Source: Shewanella sp. MBTL60-112-B2 (GTDB lineage Bacteria > Pseudomonadota > Gammaproteobacteria > Enterobacterales > Shewanellaceae). From it: DNA of 64,000 nucleotides. Of the stretch, positions 19,595 through 28,912 are shown piece by piece. The stretch is taken from assembly GCF_019655055.1 (NCBI RefSeq), contig NZ_BPFA01000013.1, positions 1 through 64,000 on the forward strand, given 5' to 3'. A program made the translations under genes and the position numbers. The notes under the pieces were generated by a model, which made no database searches, was not told where the DNA came from, and saw only the letters and a program-made list of their open reading frames with translations. Positions within the stretch are counted from its first letter, which is position 1, and every line of letters starts with the position of its first letter.

Positions 19595-20059
19595 CTAACT
19601 CGCGATCTCGATAGGTTTACCTAGAGACTTAATAATGACTGGTTGAGCCTCGAGTTCTAATTTTTTAGCTGCTCGCTTTCCAAGCATCCAAAAAACAAAG
19701 GCTCCAAATACGGCTCCAAAAATGGGTAGTAAATCTGAATAGTTACCCAATAAGTGTGCCATTTGATTTCCGCCAAATGCGCCTATAAATAGGCCTATGA
19801 GGGGGAGTATATAGACTAAGGCAGCTGCTTTTAAAATAACGCTTTCAGGCAAACCAAGCTTCAAGCGTTCGCCTTTAGCAAACTGCCTATCACTCTGAAT
19901 CGAAAAACGTTGTACCTTAGGTGAGAAGGCTTTTGAAACTGCTGAAGTACCACAAGAATCACCACTTTCACAATGATTACAAGCGCTCTTCATCTCAACT
20001 TCCACGACTACCCATCCAGAGTTGCTATTAGCAACAACTCTGGCGACCTCTTCCATCAT
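19595..20059 (-). CDS. rseC: SoxR-reducing system / sigma-E regulator RseC
   Basis: Inner-membrane protein encoded with the sigma-E regulators; in E. coli it also helps reduce SoxR. The 154 residues contain a cysteine cluster (CNHCESGDSCGTS, about 23-35), then two transmembrane helices (about 82-100 and 107-125), and a positively charged tail. Two adjacent ATG codons start the gene; either may be used. It follows rseB by 13 bases. The cysteine pattern matches the RseC/MucC family. Confidence 0.92.
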   Translation of the reverse strand: MMEEVARVVANSNSGWVVVEVEMKSACNHCESGDSCGTSAVSKAFSPKVQRFSIQSDRQFAKGERLKLGLPESVILKAAALVYILPLIGLFIGAFGGNQMAHLLGNYSDLLPIFGAVFGAFVFWMLGKRAAKKLELEAQPVIIKSLGKPIEIAS

Positions 20060-20072
20060 GACAAAACCTTCA

Positions 20073-21005
20073 TTACTGTAACATGATACTCTTGGCGATA
20101 CGGCTCAAGGTCTCAGCAGGCACCTTACCCACAGCAACCACTTCTGCATTGCCGACTCGCTCTGTCGCAAGCGATAATCCGTTGCGAGTCACTAGCTCAT
20201 CAGGCAGTGGCGCCTCACCCGCCTTAGCAACGTATACAGAGATATGAGCTAGACCATCGCTTATGGCGATGTACTCAACCGCTTCTTTACTGCCTATGAG
20301 TCTGTGTTGATCTTTAATCAGCACCTTAAAACCTGCCGGTAACCAGCTAAACTGCCAGTCTTCACCACCGTCTCTGTCCGATTGAGACAGCACCGGAGGC
20401 CATTCTTGCTTGTAGGCTTCTTTTAGAATCGCAGGTACTTCATCGAGTACTAATAATTCAACCACTAACAACTGCTCTAAAAGTTGCTTGTCATCGCTAA
20501 TCATGTCAAAACGTAGTGGTAAATAAGTATCCATATCCAACCAAACTTGATAACCATAGCGGTTATTGTCTATTGGAATAATTCGCACAAGCTGGCCTGG
20601 TCGTCCCGCAATTCGGCTACGACCGCCCAACACGAACTGATAGCCTTCTTCTAGCTTAGATACATCATCGGCTAATGCTCCGGGAATAACCCCCTGAATG
20701 CGATTAGAATGAACACTATAAGCAGGTTGGTCATGCTCAATAAAAGTGACGGTGTTACCCACACGCACGGCATTTTTAGGCGGTCCATTTAGGTGCTCTA
20801 AAAAGGCCACTTCTTGATCTTCGACTTTACCGTGAATATAAACCAGTGGGCGTATATGATCGGCCTGAAGTTGGATAAGGGATATTTTAAATTCTTGTTC
20901 ACGCAGGGCTTGGCTCATATTCTCTAGCCAAGCTTTGGCGGGCATGTCCTCCCGCGCCATCGCGGGAAAACTCATGGCTATAATAGCCAATAGGATCAGA
21001 CGCAA
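20073..21005 (-). CDS. rseB: Sigma-E factor negative regulatory protein RseB
   Basis: Periplasmic protein that binds RseA and shields it from DegS; mislocalised lipopolysaccharide releases it. A short signal peptide (MRLILLAIIAMSFPAMA) precedes the large lipoprotein-like N domain (AWLENMSQALREQEFKISLI, YIHGKVEDQEVAFLEHLNGP) and the C domain (AGFKVLIKDQHRL...VEYIAISDGLAHISVYV), as in MucB/RseB. Length 310 is normal. It sits between rseA (12-base gap) and rseC (13-base gap). Confidence 0.95.
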   Translation of the reverse strand: MRLILLAIIAMSFPAMAREDMPAKAWLENMSQALREQEFKISLIQLQADHIRPLVYIHGKVEDQEVAFLEHLNGPPKNAVRVGNTVTFIEHDQPAYSVHSNRIQGVIPGALADDVSKLEEGYQFVLGGRSRIAGRPGQLVRIIPIDNNRYGYQVWLDMDTYLPLRFDMISDDKQLLEQLLVVELLVLDEVPAILKEAYKQEWPPVLSQSDRDGGEDWQFSWLPAGFKVLIKDQHRLIGSKEAVEYIAISDGLAHISVYVAKAGEAPLPDELVTRNGLSLATERVGNAEVVAVGKVPAETLSRIAKSIMLQ

Positions 21006-21017
21006 GCTAACTCCTCA

Positions 21018-21620
21018 TTATTGAGCAACAGGTGTAGTATCGACCTCGCTATTGTCGTCGATATTCACTCCATTATTCAATCGTTGTTGCAACATATGAT
21101 CTTGAATATAGGCATTAATACGTCGACGCTGGTCAGCAACCTGGTCATTAGTATAGCTTTGGCTCTGCTGTACCGCCCCCGTTTGAAGGCTTACAGGTGA
21201 AGCGCTACCAATTAATGGGCGCGTATTTAGCACTGGTAATGGAGAGTTTTCCATTAACGTGTCTTGGTTGTAGTTCTGCACACCAACTACGGCAACCAAA
21301 GCCACCGATGCAGCAATAGCATACTGACCAAATTGCTTAAACAACGGAATAATTTTACCCGCTGAAGAAACCTTTGGCTCTTGGGTTGCTACTGGCTGAG
21401 GCGCAACAATAGCAGGCTCATCATCAATAGCAGCCATAATGCTTGCGCTAAGATCCAAAGACATTGTCTTTGGCAACTCACCACGCATCGCATCACCAAT
21501 TAAATGATAATCACGCCACTGTTCATGTGAATCTGCGTCAGCCGCTAATTCAGCTAACGTGTGCTCATCAATTTCACCATCGACAGCAGCAGATACCCAT
21601 TCCTGACCTAACTTATCCAT
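21018..21620 (-). CDS. rseA: Anti-sigma-E factor RseA
   Basis: Single-pass inner-membrane protein that sequesters RpoE until cleaved by DegS and RseP. The cytoplasmic anti-sigma domain starts DKLGQEWVSAAVDGEIDEH and contains WRDYHLIGDAMRGE, both standard. The transmembrane helix is at about 96-112 (QYAIAASVALVAVVGVQ), followed by a glutamine-rich periplasmic tail. At 200 residues it is typical. It lies 23 bases after rpoE. Confidence 0.95.
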   Translation of the reverse strand: MDKLGQEWVSAAVDGEIDEHTLAELAADADSHEQWRDYHLIGDAMRGELPKTMSLDLSASIMAAIDDEPAIVAPQPVATQEPKVSSAGKIIPLFKQFGQYAIAASVALVAVVGVQNYNQDTLMENSPLPVLNTRPLIGSASPVSLQTGAVQQSQSYTNDQVADQRRRINAYIQDHMLQQRLNNGVNIDDNSEVDTTPVAQ

Positions 21621-21643
21621 TATTCACCTATCTATTTAAGATG

Positions 21644-22222
21644 CTAACGTTCTAGCAACGGCTTAAGCTTTTTATCGATTGCTTCTCGGGCTCTGAAGAT
21701 CCGTGATCTTACCGTCCCCACAGGGCAATCCATGACATTGGCAATCTCTTCGTAACTCATACCATCGAGTTCTCGCAGTGAGATAGCCATCTTCAATTCT
21801 TCTGGCAACGTGTCTAACGTGTCGAAGACAACCTTCTGAATCTCATCCGACAGTACTAGACGTTCTGGGGAGGCAAACTCCTTTAACGCATCACTGCCAT
21901 CATAATATTCGGCTTCTTCGGCATCGACATCATTCGCTGGAGCACGACGCCCCTGAGCGACCAGATGATTCTTCGCAGTATTCACTGCAATGCGGTACAA
22001 CCAAGTATAAAACGCACTTTCACCACGAAAGTTTGGTAGTGCTCGGTAAGCTTTAATAAAAGCTTCCTGCGAAACATCTGCAACGTCGGCCTGATTTCGT
22101 ACGTAACGAGATATCAGATTTGCGACCTTGTTTTGATATTTCTGTACCAAAAGGTTAAAAGCGTTTTTGTCTCCACGCTGTACGCGCTCAACTAACTGTT
22201 GATCACTTATTTGTCCACTCAT
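21644..22222 (-). CDS. rpoE: RNA polymerase sigma-E factor
   Basis: ECF sigma factor of the envelope stress response. Region 2 is seen as AFNLLVQKYQNKVANLISRY with DVSQEAFIKAYRALPNFRGES and FYTWLYRIAVNTAKNHL; region 4 as TLPEELKMAISLREL with SYEEIANVMDCPVGTVRSRIFRARE. Length 192 matches E. coli RpoE. It heads the rpoE-rseA-rseB-rseC string, and an autoregulatory sigma-E promoter is recognisable upstream (22285-22311). Confidence 0.98.
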   Translation of the reverse strand: MSGQISDQQLVERVQRGDKNAFNLLVQKYQNKVANLISRYVRNQADVADVSQEAFIKAYRALPNFRGESAFYTWLYRIAVNTAKNHLVAQGRRAPANDVDAEEAEYYDGSDALKEFASPERLVLSDEIQKVVFDTLDTLPEELKMAISLRELDGMSYEEIANVMDCPVGTVRSRIFRAREAIDKKLKPLLER

Positions 22223-22284
22223 CCGAGCCGACTACTCCTAAATCTAATACTGATTTCTCAGCCGCTCGAATCATATTCACTTAT

Positions 22285-22311
22285 GTAGACTAGCGAGTTT
22301 CAAAAAAGTTC
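22285..22311 (-). promoter_or_regulatory. Sigma-E-dependent autoregulatory promoter of rpoE
   Basis: On the minus strand GAACTT is followed by a 16-base spacer and TCTAC, fitting the sigma-E pattern (GGAACTT, about 16, TCTAA or TCAAA) with one change in each element. It ends about 63 bases before the rpoE start. The position and spacing resemble the E. coli rpoE P2 promoter. Confidence 0.7.
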
Positions 22312-22442
22312 TAAAAAATTTTGCAAAGATGTGATTTTCTTTTATGGAAGCTTTGATTTCTTTATATGCGACCTATGAAAGTATCCATATTCGGCGTCAT
22401 GGTTTAACATAGTCGGACTCCCAGATAACTCTATGATACCTG

Positions 22443-24053
22443 ATGAAACAAGTAGTTGAACACCAATCTGACGTTTTGGTTATCGGCAGTGGTGCCGCTG
22501 GTCTCACTTTAGCTTTGCATCTTGCTGAAAAATCTAAAGTTATTTTGCTTTCCAAAGGGCCACTCAGTGAAGGCTCAACCTATTATGCACAGGGCGGTAT
22601 CGCCTCAGTCTTCGATGAAGATGACACAATTGAGTCTCACGTTGCCGACACATTAGTGGCCGGAGCAGGGCTTTGCGACGAGCCTGTTGTTAAATTTACC
22701 GCCGAAAATGCCAAAGCAGCAATGCAATGGTTAATTACTTGCGGCGTTGCCTTCGATAAAGAGGAACTGCCAGCTGGCAGTACTGCAGAAGCACCTTATC
22801 ATTTAACCCGTGAAGGTGGTCATAGTCACCGACGTATTTTGCACGCTGCCGATGCAACTGGCAAAGAAGTGCAAGTGACCTTGCAAGACCGCGCGCGTAA
22901 CCATCCTAATATTCAAGTGCTAGAAAGATATAACGCCATCGATTTGATTACTACACGTAAATTGAATCGTCCTGGTAACCGTGTTCAGGGCGCTTATATC
23001 TGGAACAGAAATGAAGAGCATGTTGAAACCGTTAAAGCACGCTTCGTCGCCTTAGCGACGGGTGGTAGCTCCAAGGTTTATCAATATACCTCTAACCCTG
23101 ATATCGCATCAGGTGATGGCATTGCCATGGCGTGGCGCTCAGGTTGCCGCGTAGCAAACATGGAATTTAATCAATTTCACCCGACCTGTTTATACCATGC
23201 TGACGCGCGAAATTTCTTACTCACTGAAGCACTTCGCGGCGAAGGCGCATTTTTACGTCGCCCCGATGGCACCCGCTTTATGCCTGACTTTGATGAACGT
23301 GCAGAGCTTGCCCCGCGTGACATAGTAGCCCGTGCTATAGACTATGAAATGAAGCGTTTAGGCTCTGACTGTGTCTATCTTGATATCACTCATAAGCCTG
23401 CAGACTTTATCATTAAGCACTTCCCTACTATCCATAAGCGCTGCCTAGAGCTAGGAATTGATATCACTACAGATCCGATCCCTGTAGTACCTGCAGCCCA
23501 TTATACTTGTGGTGGCGTGATGACTGACTTACACGGGCAAACCGACCTTAATGGCTTGTATGCTATTGGTGAAGTTGCCTATACCGGTCTGCACGGGGCA
23601 AACCGTTTAGCCAGTAACTCACTACTTGAGTGCTTAGTGTTTGCCAGAGCGGCGGCTGAGGATATTGAAAGTCAGCTAAATAAAATCCCTATGCCAGGCA
23701 CTTTGCCTGCTTGGGATGAAAGCCAAGTATCTAACTCAGATGAGGAAGTGGTGATTGCCCATAACTGGCATGAGTTGCGTCTATTTATGTGGGATTACGT
23801 TGGCATTGTGCGCTCAGATAAACGTCTTGAGCGAGCACTGCGACGCTGCGTGATGTTACAGCAAGAGATCCAGGAGTATTACAGTAACTTTAGAGTTAGC
23901 AATAACTTGCTAGAGTTGCGTAACTTGGTACAGGTAGCTGAGCTGATTATTCGCTGCGCAATGGAGCGTAAAGAAAGTCGAGGCCTGCATTACAATATCG
24001 ATCATCCAAACAAGGATGCCTCACCAAAACCAACGATTTTGCAGCCAGATTAG
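22443..24053 (+). CDS. nadB: L-aspartate oxidase
   Basis: FAD enzyme that oxidises L-aspartate to iminoaspartate, the first step of de novo NAD synthesis; NadA then makes quinolinate. The dinucleotide-binding motif VIGSGAAGL is at 13-21. The succinate dehydrogenase-like catalytic segments follow: [34 protein letters not shown] stretch, and [18 protein letters not shown] near the end of the FAD domain. Length 536 is normal. It is divergent from rpoE, as in many gammaproteobacteria. Confidence 0.97.
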   Translation: MKQVVEHQSDVLVIGSGAAGLTLALHLAEKSKVILLSKGPLSEGSTYYAQGGIASVFDEDDTIESHVADTLVAGAGLCDEPVVKFTAENAKAAMQWLITCGVAFDKEELPAGSTAEAPYHLTREGGHSHRRILHAADATGKEVQVTLQDRARNHPNIQVLERYNAIDLITTRKLNRPGNRVQGAYIWNRNEEHVETVKARFVALATGGSSKVYQYTSNPDIASGDGIAMAWRSGCRVANMEFNQFHPTCLYHADARNFLLTEALRGEGAFLRRPDGTRFMPDFDERAELAPRDIVARAIDYEMKRLGSDCVYLDITHKPADFIIKHFPTIHKRCLELGIDITTDPIPVVPAAHYTCGGVMTDLHGQTDLNGLYAIGEVAYTGLHGANRLASNSLLECLVFARAAAEDIESQLNKIPMPGTLPAWDESQVSNSDEEVVIAHNWHELRLFMWDYVGIVRSDKRLERALRRCVMLQQEIQEYYSNFRVSNNLLELRNLVQVAELIIRCAMERKESRGLHYNIDHPNKDASPKPTILQPD

Positions 24054-24081
24054 TCCCGTTATTAACTAAACTAGCTAGCTG

Positions 24082-24498
24082 TCAGCTCTGATAGGCTAAC
24101 TGCAGTAGACGACATAAATGCCGATAATTTGTGTCGTCTAACATATCCGCCCATAGCACGAGTCTTTTCTTCCCCCCCATAATAGTGATATCAAACATTA
24201 CCGCAAATGGTGTAATCACCGGCTTGCCCTGTATAACAAAATCTCTACCATCTTTAAATCTGCCTGCGCCATCCGCTTTTAGCACAAATTGACATTGCCA
24301 ATACTTTAATCGATAAAGCTGCCAAATAAAAAAGCCACTGCAGGCGCAGAATAATAGCGACTTGAGCAAGATATAAAGGGTATTTTCAGCGTAAGGCCAA
24401 ATAAGAAAAGAGCTTAAACAGATGAGGGCAACAACGGTCAGAGAGAGTCGCTGACCGTTTGATGAGGTTAGATCAAAACTATGCTGCTGGACGTCCAC
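24082..24498 (-). CDS. ygfX: YgfX-like membrane protein
   Basis: A 138-residue protein with two adjacent hydrophobic helices (about 21-35 and 38-58) and a soluble C-terminal part (GKPVITPFAVMFDITIMGGK with RLVLWADMLDDTNYRHLCRLL). The DxxxxxxRxLCRLL ending is typical of YgfX (CptA), encoded next to SdhE/YgfY in enterics. E. coli YgfX has been described as affecting cell division proteins and as the toxin partner of YgfY, but the latter is disputed. The gene overlaps sdhE by 20 bases and is its downstream partner. Confidence 0.8.
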   Translation of the reverse strand: MDVQQHSFDLTSSNGQRLSLTVVALICLSSFLIWPYAENTLYILLKSLLFCACSGFFIWQLYRLKYWQCQFVLKADGAGRFKDGRDFVIQGKPVITPFAVMFDITIMGGKKRLVLWADMLDDTNYRHLCRLLQLAYQS

Positions 24499-24742
24499 GA
24501 ACTCTGATAATCATTTCGGCAAACGCAGAATTTGGACACTGTTCATGCCCCATAAACCAAGCAAACAACTCAGGATCTTCACATTCGAGCAGTGCAACAA
24601 AAACGTTTTTATCTTCTACCGATAAGGCTTCATATTGCTGCTCAACAAAAGGTTGAAATAGCACATCCAGCTCGAGCATGCCTCTGCGGCAAGCCCACTT
24701 AACTCTAGGTAACTTCATTGGTTCTTGGCTTGATTCAGACAC
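24479..24742 (-). CDS. sdhE: FAD assembly factor SdhE
   Basis: Small protein needed for covalent attachment of FAD to succinate dehydrogenase and related flavoproteins. The RGxxE motif is present as CRRGMLELD, together with LLECEDPELFAWFMGHEQCP, both typical. Start: a GTG at 24742 has GGAG eight bases upstream; a GTG at 24751 overlaps that GGAG, and the ATG at 24718 has no obvious ribosome binding site. Product about 87 residues. Downstream it overlaps ygfX by 20 bases, so the two are co-translated. Confidence 0.9.
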   Translation of the reverse strand: MSESSQEPMKLPRVKWACRRGMLELDVLFQPFVEQQYEALSVEDKNVFVALLECEDPELFAWFMGHEQCPNSAFAEMIIRVRGRPAA

Positions 24743-24954
24743 AGTGAACACTCCAATTTTTTATCGTTTTTTATAGTAACGTTAGTGTATCAGTTGCTGA
24801 GTATTTGTGTCGATATCGAAACACTAGGAAAGAAATAACTCGCCTTATTCAACAAATAACTCTACCGATAAAGCTATCAACTGGGTTATTAAAATTTGTG
24901 AATTGCTGATTGGGGCAAAGCGGTTAACTAGGAAGTCCGCTTTTATGCAAAATA

Positions 24955-25863
24955 CTATAACTGTTGTACAGACAAATCCTTACCCGCAAACAACTCTGTA
25001 AAATCAGTTTCTAGTAGGCGCTTAACTGCAGGGTGCTGGATCATGCGTTCAGCAAACATCACATGGTAGACCTCTTTAACTTCAGATGTTTCACCCAACA
25101 AAGTCATGCCATGAGCAAGAATATCTTGCTTATAAATCGATGGAGCAACAAAGATCCCCTGCTTAAAAAATCCAAACGACTTCATCATTGCAGCATCGTC
25201 AAATTCACCAAGAATGCTAACGTTTAAGGCTTTTTCATCGAACCAGCGCACCAACTGCTGACCAAGCGAAGTACGTCTTCCTGGAATAAGTAGCTTTCCC
25301 TGCTCTAAGCACTGAGGAAAAGGCTTGGAGTATGTTTCAGCAGAGAAGAAGGCGACTCCAGACTCACCTAATTGTTTAGATAAGATCTCAGGGTACTTCA
25401 AACTTTCCCCTGCACAATCGGATAGGATCATATCTAATTTATGCTCTCGTAGTCTTGTCATTAGGTCTTCGTGTGTCGCCTCATAGCAAGCTAGGTGCAT
25501 AGAGCCATCACTCGGCACGACAGATAACAATACTCGACTTGTTAACGCTTTAGATAACGCCGCGGCGATTCCGACCTCAAATAAAATATTCTCATCTTTT
25601 TGATAGTTCAACAGATCTAACATTTCATAGCTGAGGCTAAACATCTTATCGGCATAACGAAATACTAATTCCCCCAGTTCGGTAGGCTCCAATGAACGAC
25701 CGACTCGTTTAAACAAGCTTCCTTTAAGGCTGGCCTCTAATACTCTAATTTGTCCTGTAACCGTTTGAGGGGTTAAACATAACGCCTCTGCAGCCTTAGC
25801 AACAGTGCCTTTCTTTTGGATCATCCAGAAGTAATAGAGGTGATTGTAGTTTAGATTAGACAT
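24955..25863 (-). CDS. nhaR: LysR-type transcriptional activator NhaR
   Basis: Na+-responsive activator of nhaA. The N-terminal helix-turn-helix begins NLNYNHLYYFWMIQKKGTVAKAAEALCLTPQTVTGQIRVLE, very close to E. coli NhaR. The start at 25863 gives 302 residues, the family length. The frame is open 12 codons further upstream, but those codons lie over the terminator of the preceding operon. The gene follows nhaA and its small partner on the same strand, separated from them by that terminator, so it is probably transcribed alone. Confidence 0.92.
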   Translation of the reverse strand: MSNLNYNHLYYFWMIQKKGTVAKAAEALCLTPQTVTGQIRVLEASLKGSLFKRVGRSLEPTELGELVFRYADKMFSLSYEMLDLLNYQKDENILFEVGIAAALSKALTSRVLLSVVPSDGSMHLACYEATHEDLMTRLREHKLDMILSDCAGESLKYPEILSKQLGESGVAFFSAETYSKPFPQCLEQGKLLIPGRRTSLGQQLVRWFDEKALNVSILGEFDDAAMMKSFGFFKQGIFVAPSIYKQDILAHGMTLLGETSEVKEVYHVMFAERMIQHPAVKRLLETDFTELFAGKDLSVQQL

Positions 25864-25892
25864 GGTGAACGCGGCCGTTTTGGATAAAAAAA

Positions 25893-25915
25893 GAGGCAAC
25901 TAATATTGTTGCCTC
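25893..25915 (-). terminator. Rho-independent terminator of the nhaA operon
   Basis: Perfect 8-bp stem GAGGCAAC / GTTGCCTC, seven-base loop, then a run of eight Ts on the minus strand. It lies 17 bases past the stop of the small gene downstream of nhaA. Confidence 0.88.
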
Positions 25916-25931
25916 GTTAATTAATCTAGGA

Positions 25932-26315
25932 TTACTTAAGACGTTGGCAGTCTAATAATCCAGTCATTGCTGTCGTTAAATCATCTGTGGTTTTAATTTC
26001 TTTGGCTGAAAAAGCCTCCGCTAACCCCGCAACTAACACATCTCTATCTGGTAGATTGTCTTGGCAGAAAGTTCGGTTAGCCTCTTGGAAACGCTTACCA
26101 CCTCGGTATTTTAGCGCGCGAGACTCATAACCATCACTTTCTAGTCTCTGACCCACTGCTGCGGCTTTATACATCAAAGCACCATCAACCACGCCTTCAA
26201 GGTAGTTTTGACATACAAGGCCATCAATATCTTGATTACAAACTTCAATTTGATTGGCCGATGCTACTGAGCTAAATCCCAATCCAACGACTAATGCTAA
26301 TAGTGTGATTCTCAT
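25932..26315 (-). CDS. Small secreted protein, Rap1a/Tai-like, coupled to nhaA
   Basis: A 127-residue exported protein. A clear signal peptide ([20 protein letters not shown]) is followed by a region with four cysteines. The pattern [16 protein letters not shown] ... FCQDN ... [10 protein letters not shown] resembles the Rap1a/Tai immunity-like fold (C-x-x-Y-x-x-G-V-x-D-G, then FC). No toxin or type VI gene is adjacent, so an immunity role is doubtful. Its ATG overlaps the nhaA stop by four bases, so its expression is tied to the antiporter. Function unknown. Confidence 0.65.
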   Translation of the reverse strand: MRITLLALVVGLGFSSVASANQIEVCNQDIDGLVCQNYLEGVVDGALMYKAAAVGQRLESDGYESRALKYRGGKRFQEANRTFCQDNLPDRDVLVAGLAEAFSAKEIKTTDDLTTAMTGLLDCQRLK

Positions 26316-27487
26316 GCTTTCTCTCCTTTTTCAGGTAGCACCTTAGACAACCAGAAATAACCAATAAGTGCCGATGCTAGTGATCCCAATAAAATCCCTA
26401 ATCTTGCGTAGTCACCGTACATTTGACTGTCGCCAGTAAAGGCTAGAGACGAAATGAACATTGACATAGTAAAACCAATACCACACATAACCGCCACAGG
26501 CGTAATGTGTCTCCAACCCATGCCTTCAGGCAATACAGCTAGCTTTAGCTTCACCGCTACAAAGCTAAACAACATAATGCCAAGTGGCTTACCTACGAGT
26601 AACCCTAGTGCAATACCTAATGGCACAGGAGACAATAGCGAGCTTAAACTCATGCCGCTTAAGTCAACACCAGCATTCGCGAAAGCAAAGATCGGTAGAA
26701 TAATGAAGGTACTCCATGGGTGCAGGCTATGCTCTAAACTTTCAGATGGCGACGAGCCGTCTTTCGCTCGAAGCGGAATACAGAACGCAATAATTACACC
26801 AGCAAGTGTCGCATGGACACCGGACTTAAGTACTGCTATCCACAGGATCATACCCACTACACCGTATGGCGCTAATGATGTCACCCCTTTGCGGTTTAGG
26901 CCAATTAAGCCCACAATCGCTGCAGCTGCAATAACTAAGCTGATCGTCGATAAATCTGTGCTGTAGAACAAGGCGATAATCACCACGACGCCGAGGTCAT
27001 CGATAATAGCCAGAGCTAACAGGAACACTTTTAGCGCAACTGGAACACGACTACCTAGCAACGCCATAATACCTAACGCAAACGCGATATCTGTCGCAGC
27101 CGGAATAGCCCAACCCGCTTGGGTTATCGGATCTGAGTAGTTGAATATAAGATAAACGGCCGCAGGAAAAACCATACCACCAATCGCTGCAAACGTAGGC
27201 AAAGACGCCTGCGCTCGACTAGACAAGGCGCCTTCGAGTAGCTCTCTTTTCACTTCCAAGCCGATAAGCATGAAGAAAATAGCCATCAAGCCGTCGTTGA
27301 TCCAATGAATAAGTGTCTTATCGATATCTAGGCTACCAAGCCTAACTTGCATTTCTGTTTCCAGAAATCCTTGATACATACCCGATAAAGGTGAATTCGC
27401 AAAAATCATTGCTACCACGACGGAAATCATCAATAAGATGCCGCCTGCCGATTCCTGGCTTAGAAAATTCCTAATTGCCCGTTCCAT
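26312..27487 (-). CDS. nhaA: Na+/H+ antiporter NhaA
   Basis: Inner-membrane antiporter exchanging two H+ for one Na+ or Li+, essential for alkaline pH and salt tolerance. The 391 residues form about 12 helices. The pH-sensing/ion-binding residues are visible: [14 protein letters not shown] (Asp in helix IV) and [17 protein letters not shown] (the paired Asp of helix V). It is followed with a four-base overlap by a small secreted protein, then by nhaR. Activation by NhaR is expected from family knowledge. Confidence 0.96.
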   Translation of the reverse strand: MERAIRNFLSQESAGGILLMISVVVAMIFANSPLSGMYQGFLETEMQVRLGSLDIDKTLIHWINDGLMAIFFMLIGLEVKRELLEGALSSRAQASLPTFAAIGGMVFPAAVYLIFNYSDPITQAGWAIPAATDIAFALGIMALLGSRVPVALKVFLLALAIIDDLGVVVIIALFYSTDLSTISLVIAAAAIVGLIGLNRKGVTSLAPYGVVGMILWIAVLKSGVHATLAGVIIAFCIPLRAKDGSSPSESLEHSLHPWSTFIILPIFAFANAGVDLSGMSLSSLLSPVPLGIALGLLVGKPLGIMLFSFVAVKLKLAVLPEGMGWRHITPVAVMCGIGFTMSMFISSLAFTGDSQMYGDYARLGILLGSLASALIGYFWLSKVLPEKGEKA

Positions 27488-27977
27488 TAATACGCTCCAT
27501 AAAATCTCAATACTTCGAGTCTAGCTGAATACGATTAACCTGAATAATCGTTTGCGTCAGCTACAAACATCGGAATATCCGAAGTATCGAGTCTAGTCCT
27601 AGTAAGAATAAATATCAAACATCAACAGAATAATCACGTTTTAAAAACTCACAATAACAATAAAGTGCTGAAGATCACACTTTTTTAGCAAGTAAAACGG
27701 CGATCTATATTGTAAGTCTATTTTTCCTTAAAAGTGAGAGCTTAAATAACATACTTTCAAGGCTTCGAAAATATCGAGCAATCGCTCGATTTATCAGCAA
27801 CAACTAACTGAAGCAAAGCTGAAAACAGACTTAAGGCACCAAAAAATCAGGAGTTTTTTACAGATATAATTCAGTTTGAAGCGGGAAAGTATAAGAAGTG
27901 ATTTTAGAGAGGCTAACGCACTTAATAACAAAAACTCGCCGTTCGGCGAGTTTAAAATCTGGTTTTTAACAAGTTAA
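27488..27977. other. Intergenic: thyA 3' side and nhaA promoter side
   Basis: 490 bases without a gene. At the right is the thyA terminator (27934-27951). At 27773-27790 there is a second short hairpin (ATCGAGC / GCTCGAT, four-base loop) without a strong T-run. The nhaA promoter and any NhaR sites must lie in the left part, but I could not pick one. No open frame supported. Confidence 0.5.
27934..27951 (-). terminator. Rho-independent terminator of thyA
   Basis: Perfect 7-bp GC-rich stem ACTCGCC / GGCGAGT with a four-base loop, followed on the minus strand by TTTTGTTATT. It lies 27 bases past the thyA stop. Confidence 0.88.
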
Positions 27978-28829
27978 CTACACTGAAAAAGGATAGCTAA
28001 TTGCTTCGTGATGCTCGTAACCTGTCACCTCAAAATCATCCATTGTTACCCAAGTTTCAAGATCTTCAAGTGACTTTATATCAGGATTAATGACAAGTTT
28101 AGGAGAATTAAAAGGTTCACGCTTAAGCTGAACATCCTGCATCAACTCTAACTGATCTTCATAAATATGGGCGTTGACGATCTTATGGTAAGCCTTTCCC
28201 GCTTTAAAACCGGTGATCTGCGCCATTAACGCCAGCAAGGTAAATACCTGCACTTGGTTAAAGTTAAGCCCTAATGGCACATCACATGAACGCTGAAAAC
28301 TGGTTAGGTGTAGAGTATCGCCTACTAACGAGAAGTTATGGGTGTGCATACAAGGTCTCAAACAGCCCATATGAAACTCACCTGGGTTATAAAAGCTTAG
28401 GATCTCGCCTCTATCATCTATTCCCTGTGATAAGTCATCAACAATTTTACGTAATTGATCTATGCTTCCGCCATCAGGCTTACTCCAAGCGCGGCCTTGC
28501 ACACCATACACGCGCCCCATATCGTCAGTACCTTTACGATGTGGGTTATCGAGCCATGCTTGGTTATCGTTAGCATTGGCGTTCCAAGTGTTGCAACCTA
28601 TCGCCCTAAAATCAGCAGCATTGTCATATCCACGAATGTAACCGAGCAGCTCTGCTATTGCCGCTTTATAAAAACTCTTACGGGTCGTAATAAGTGGGAA
28701 CTCATTTTTATCTACATGATAAACCAAGTCAGCATTAATCACGGTGAGGCAACGTTTACCCGTTCGACTATTCTCCACCCAAGTTCCTTCATCAATGATT
28801 CGCTGACAAAGATCTAAATACTGTTTCAT
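27978..28829 (-). CDS. thyA: Thymidylate synthase
   Basis: Converts dUMP to dTMP with methylene-tetrahydrofolate. The 283-residue enzyme shows [21 protein letters not shown], the folate/dUMP segments, the catalytic Cys in LRPCMHTH, and the signature [15 protein letters not shown]. This is the longer form seen in Shewanella and some vibrios rather than the 264-residue E. coli form. It ends with a good terminator. The canonical upstream neighbour lgt is absent (see findings); a TSUP permease gene lies 83 bases upstream instead. Confidence 0.97.
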   Translation of the reverse strand: MKQYLDLCQRIIDEGTWVENSRTGKRCLTVINADLVYHVDKNEFPLITTRKSFYKAAIAELLGYIRGYDNAADFRAIGCNTWNANANDNQAWLDNPHRKGTDDMGRVYGVQGRAWSKPDGGSIDQLRKIVDDLSQGIDDRGEILSFYNPGEFHMGCLRPCMHTHNFSLVGDTLHLTSFQRSCDVPLGLNFNQVQVFTLLALMAQITGFKAGKAYHKIVNAHIYEDQLELMQDVQLKREPFNSPKLVINPDIKSLEDLETWVTMDDFEVTGYEHHEAISYPFSV

Positions 28830-28912
28830 GATTATCTACCTATAAAAAGAGTTGCTGAGCTTACTCTCAGCGCCAACCAAAGAAATACTAGCAATAATAG
28901 CTCAATAGAACA

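Noticed and set aside
25864..25899. Longer start for nhaR
   Set aside because: The extra codons coincide with the terminator of the preceding operon.
26454..26966. Open frame of 170 codons opposite nhaA
   Set aside because: Antisense to a membrane protein gene; the polar composition is a by-product of the reverse frame.
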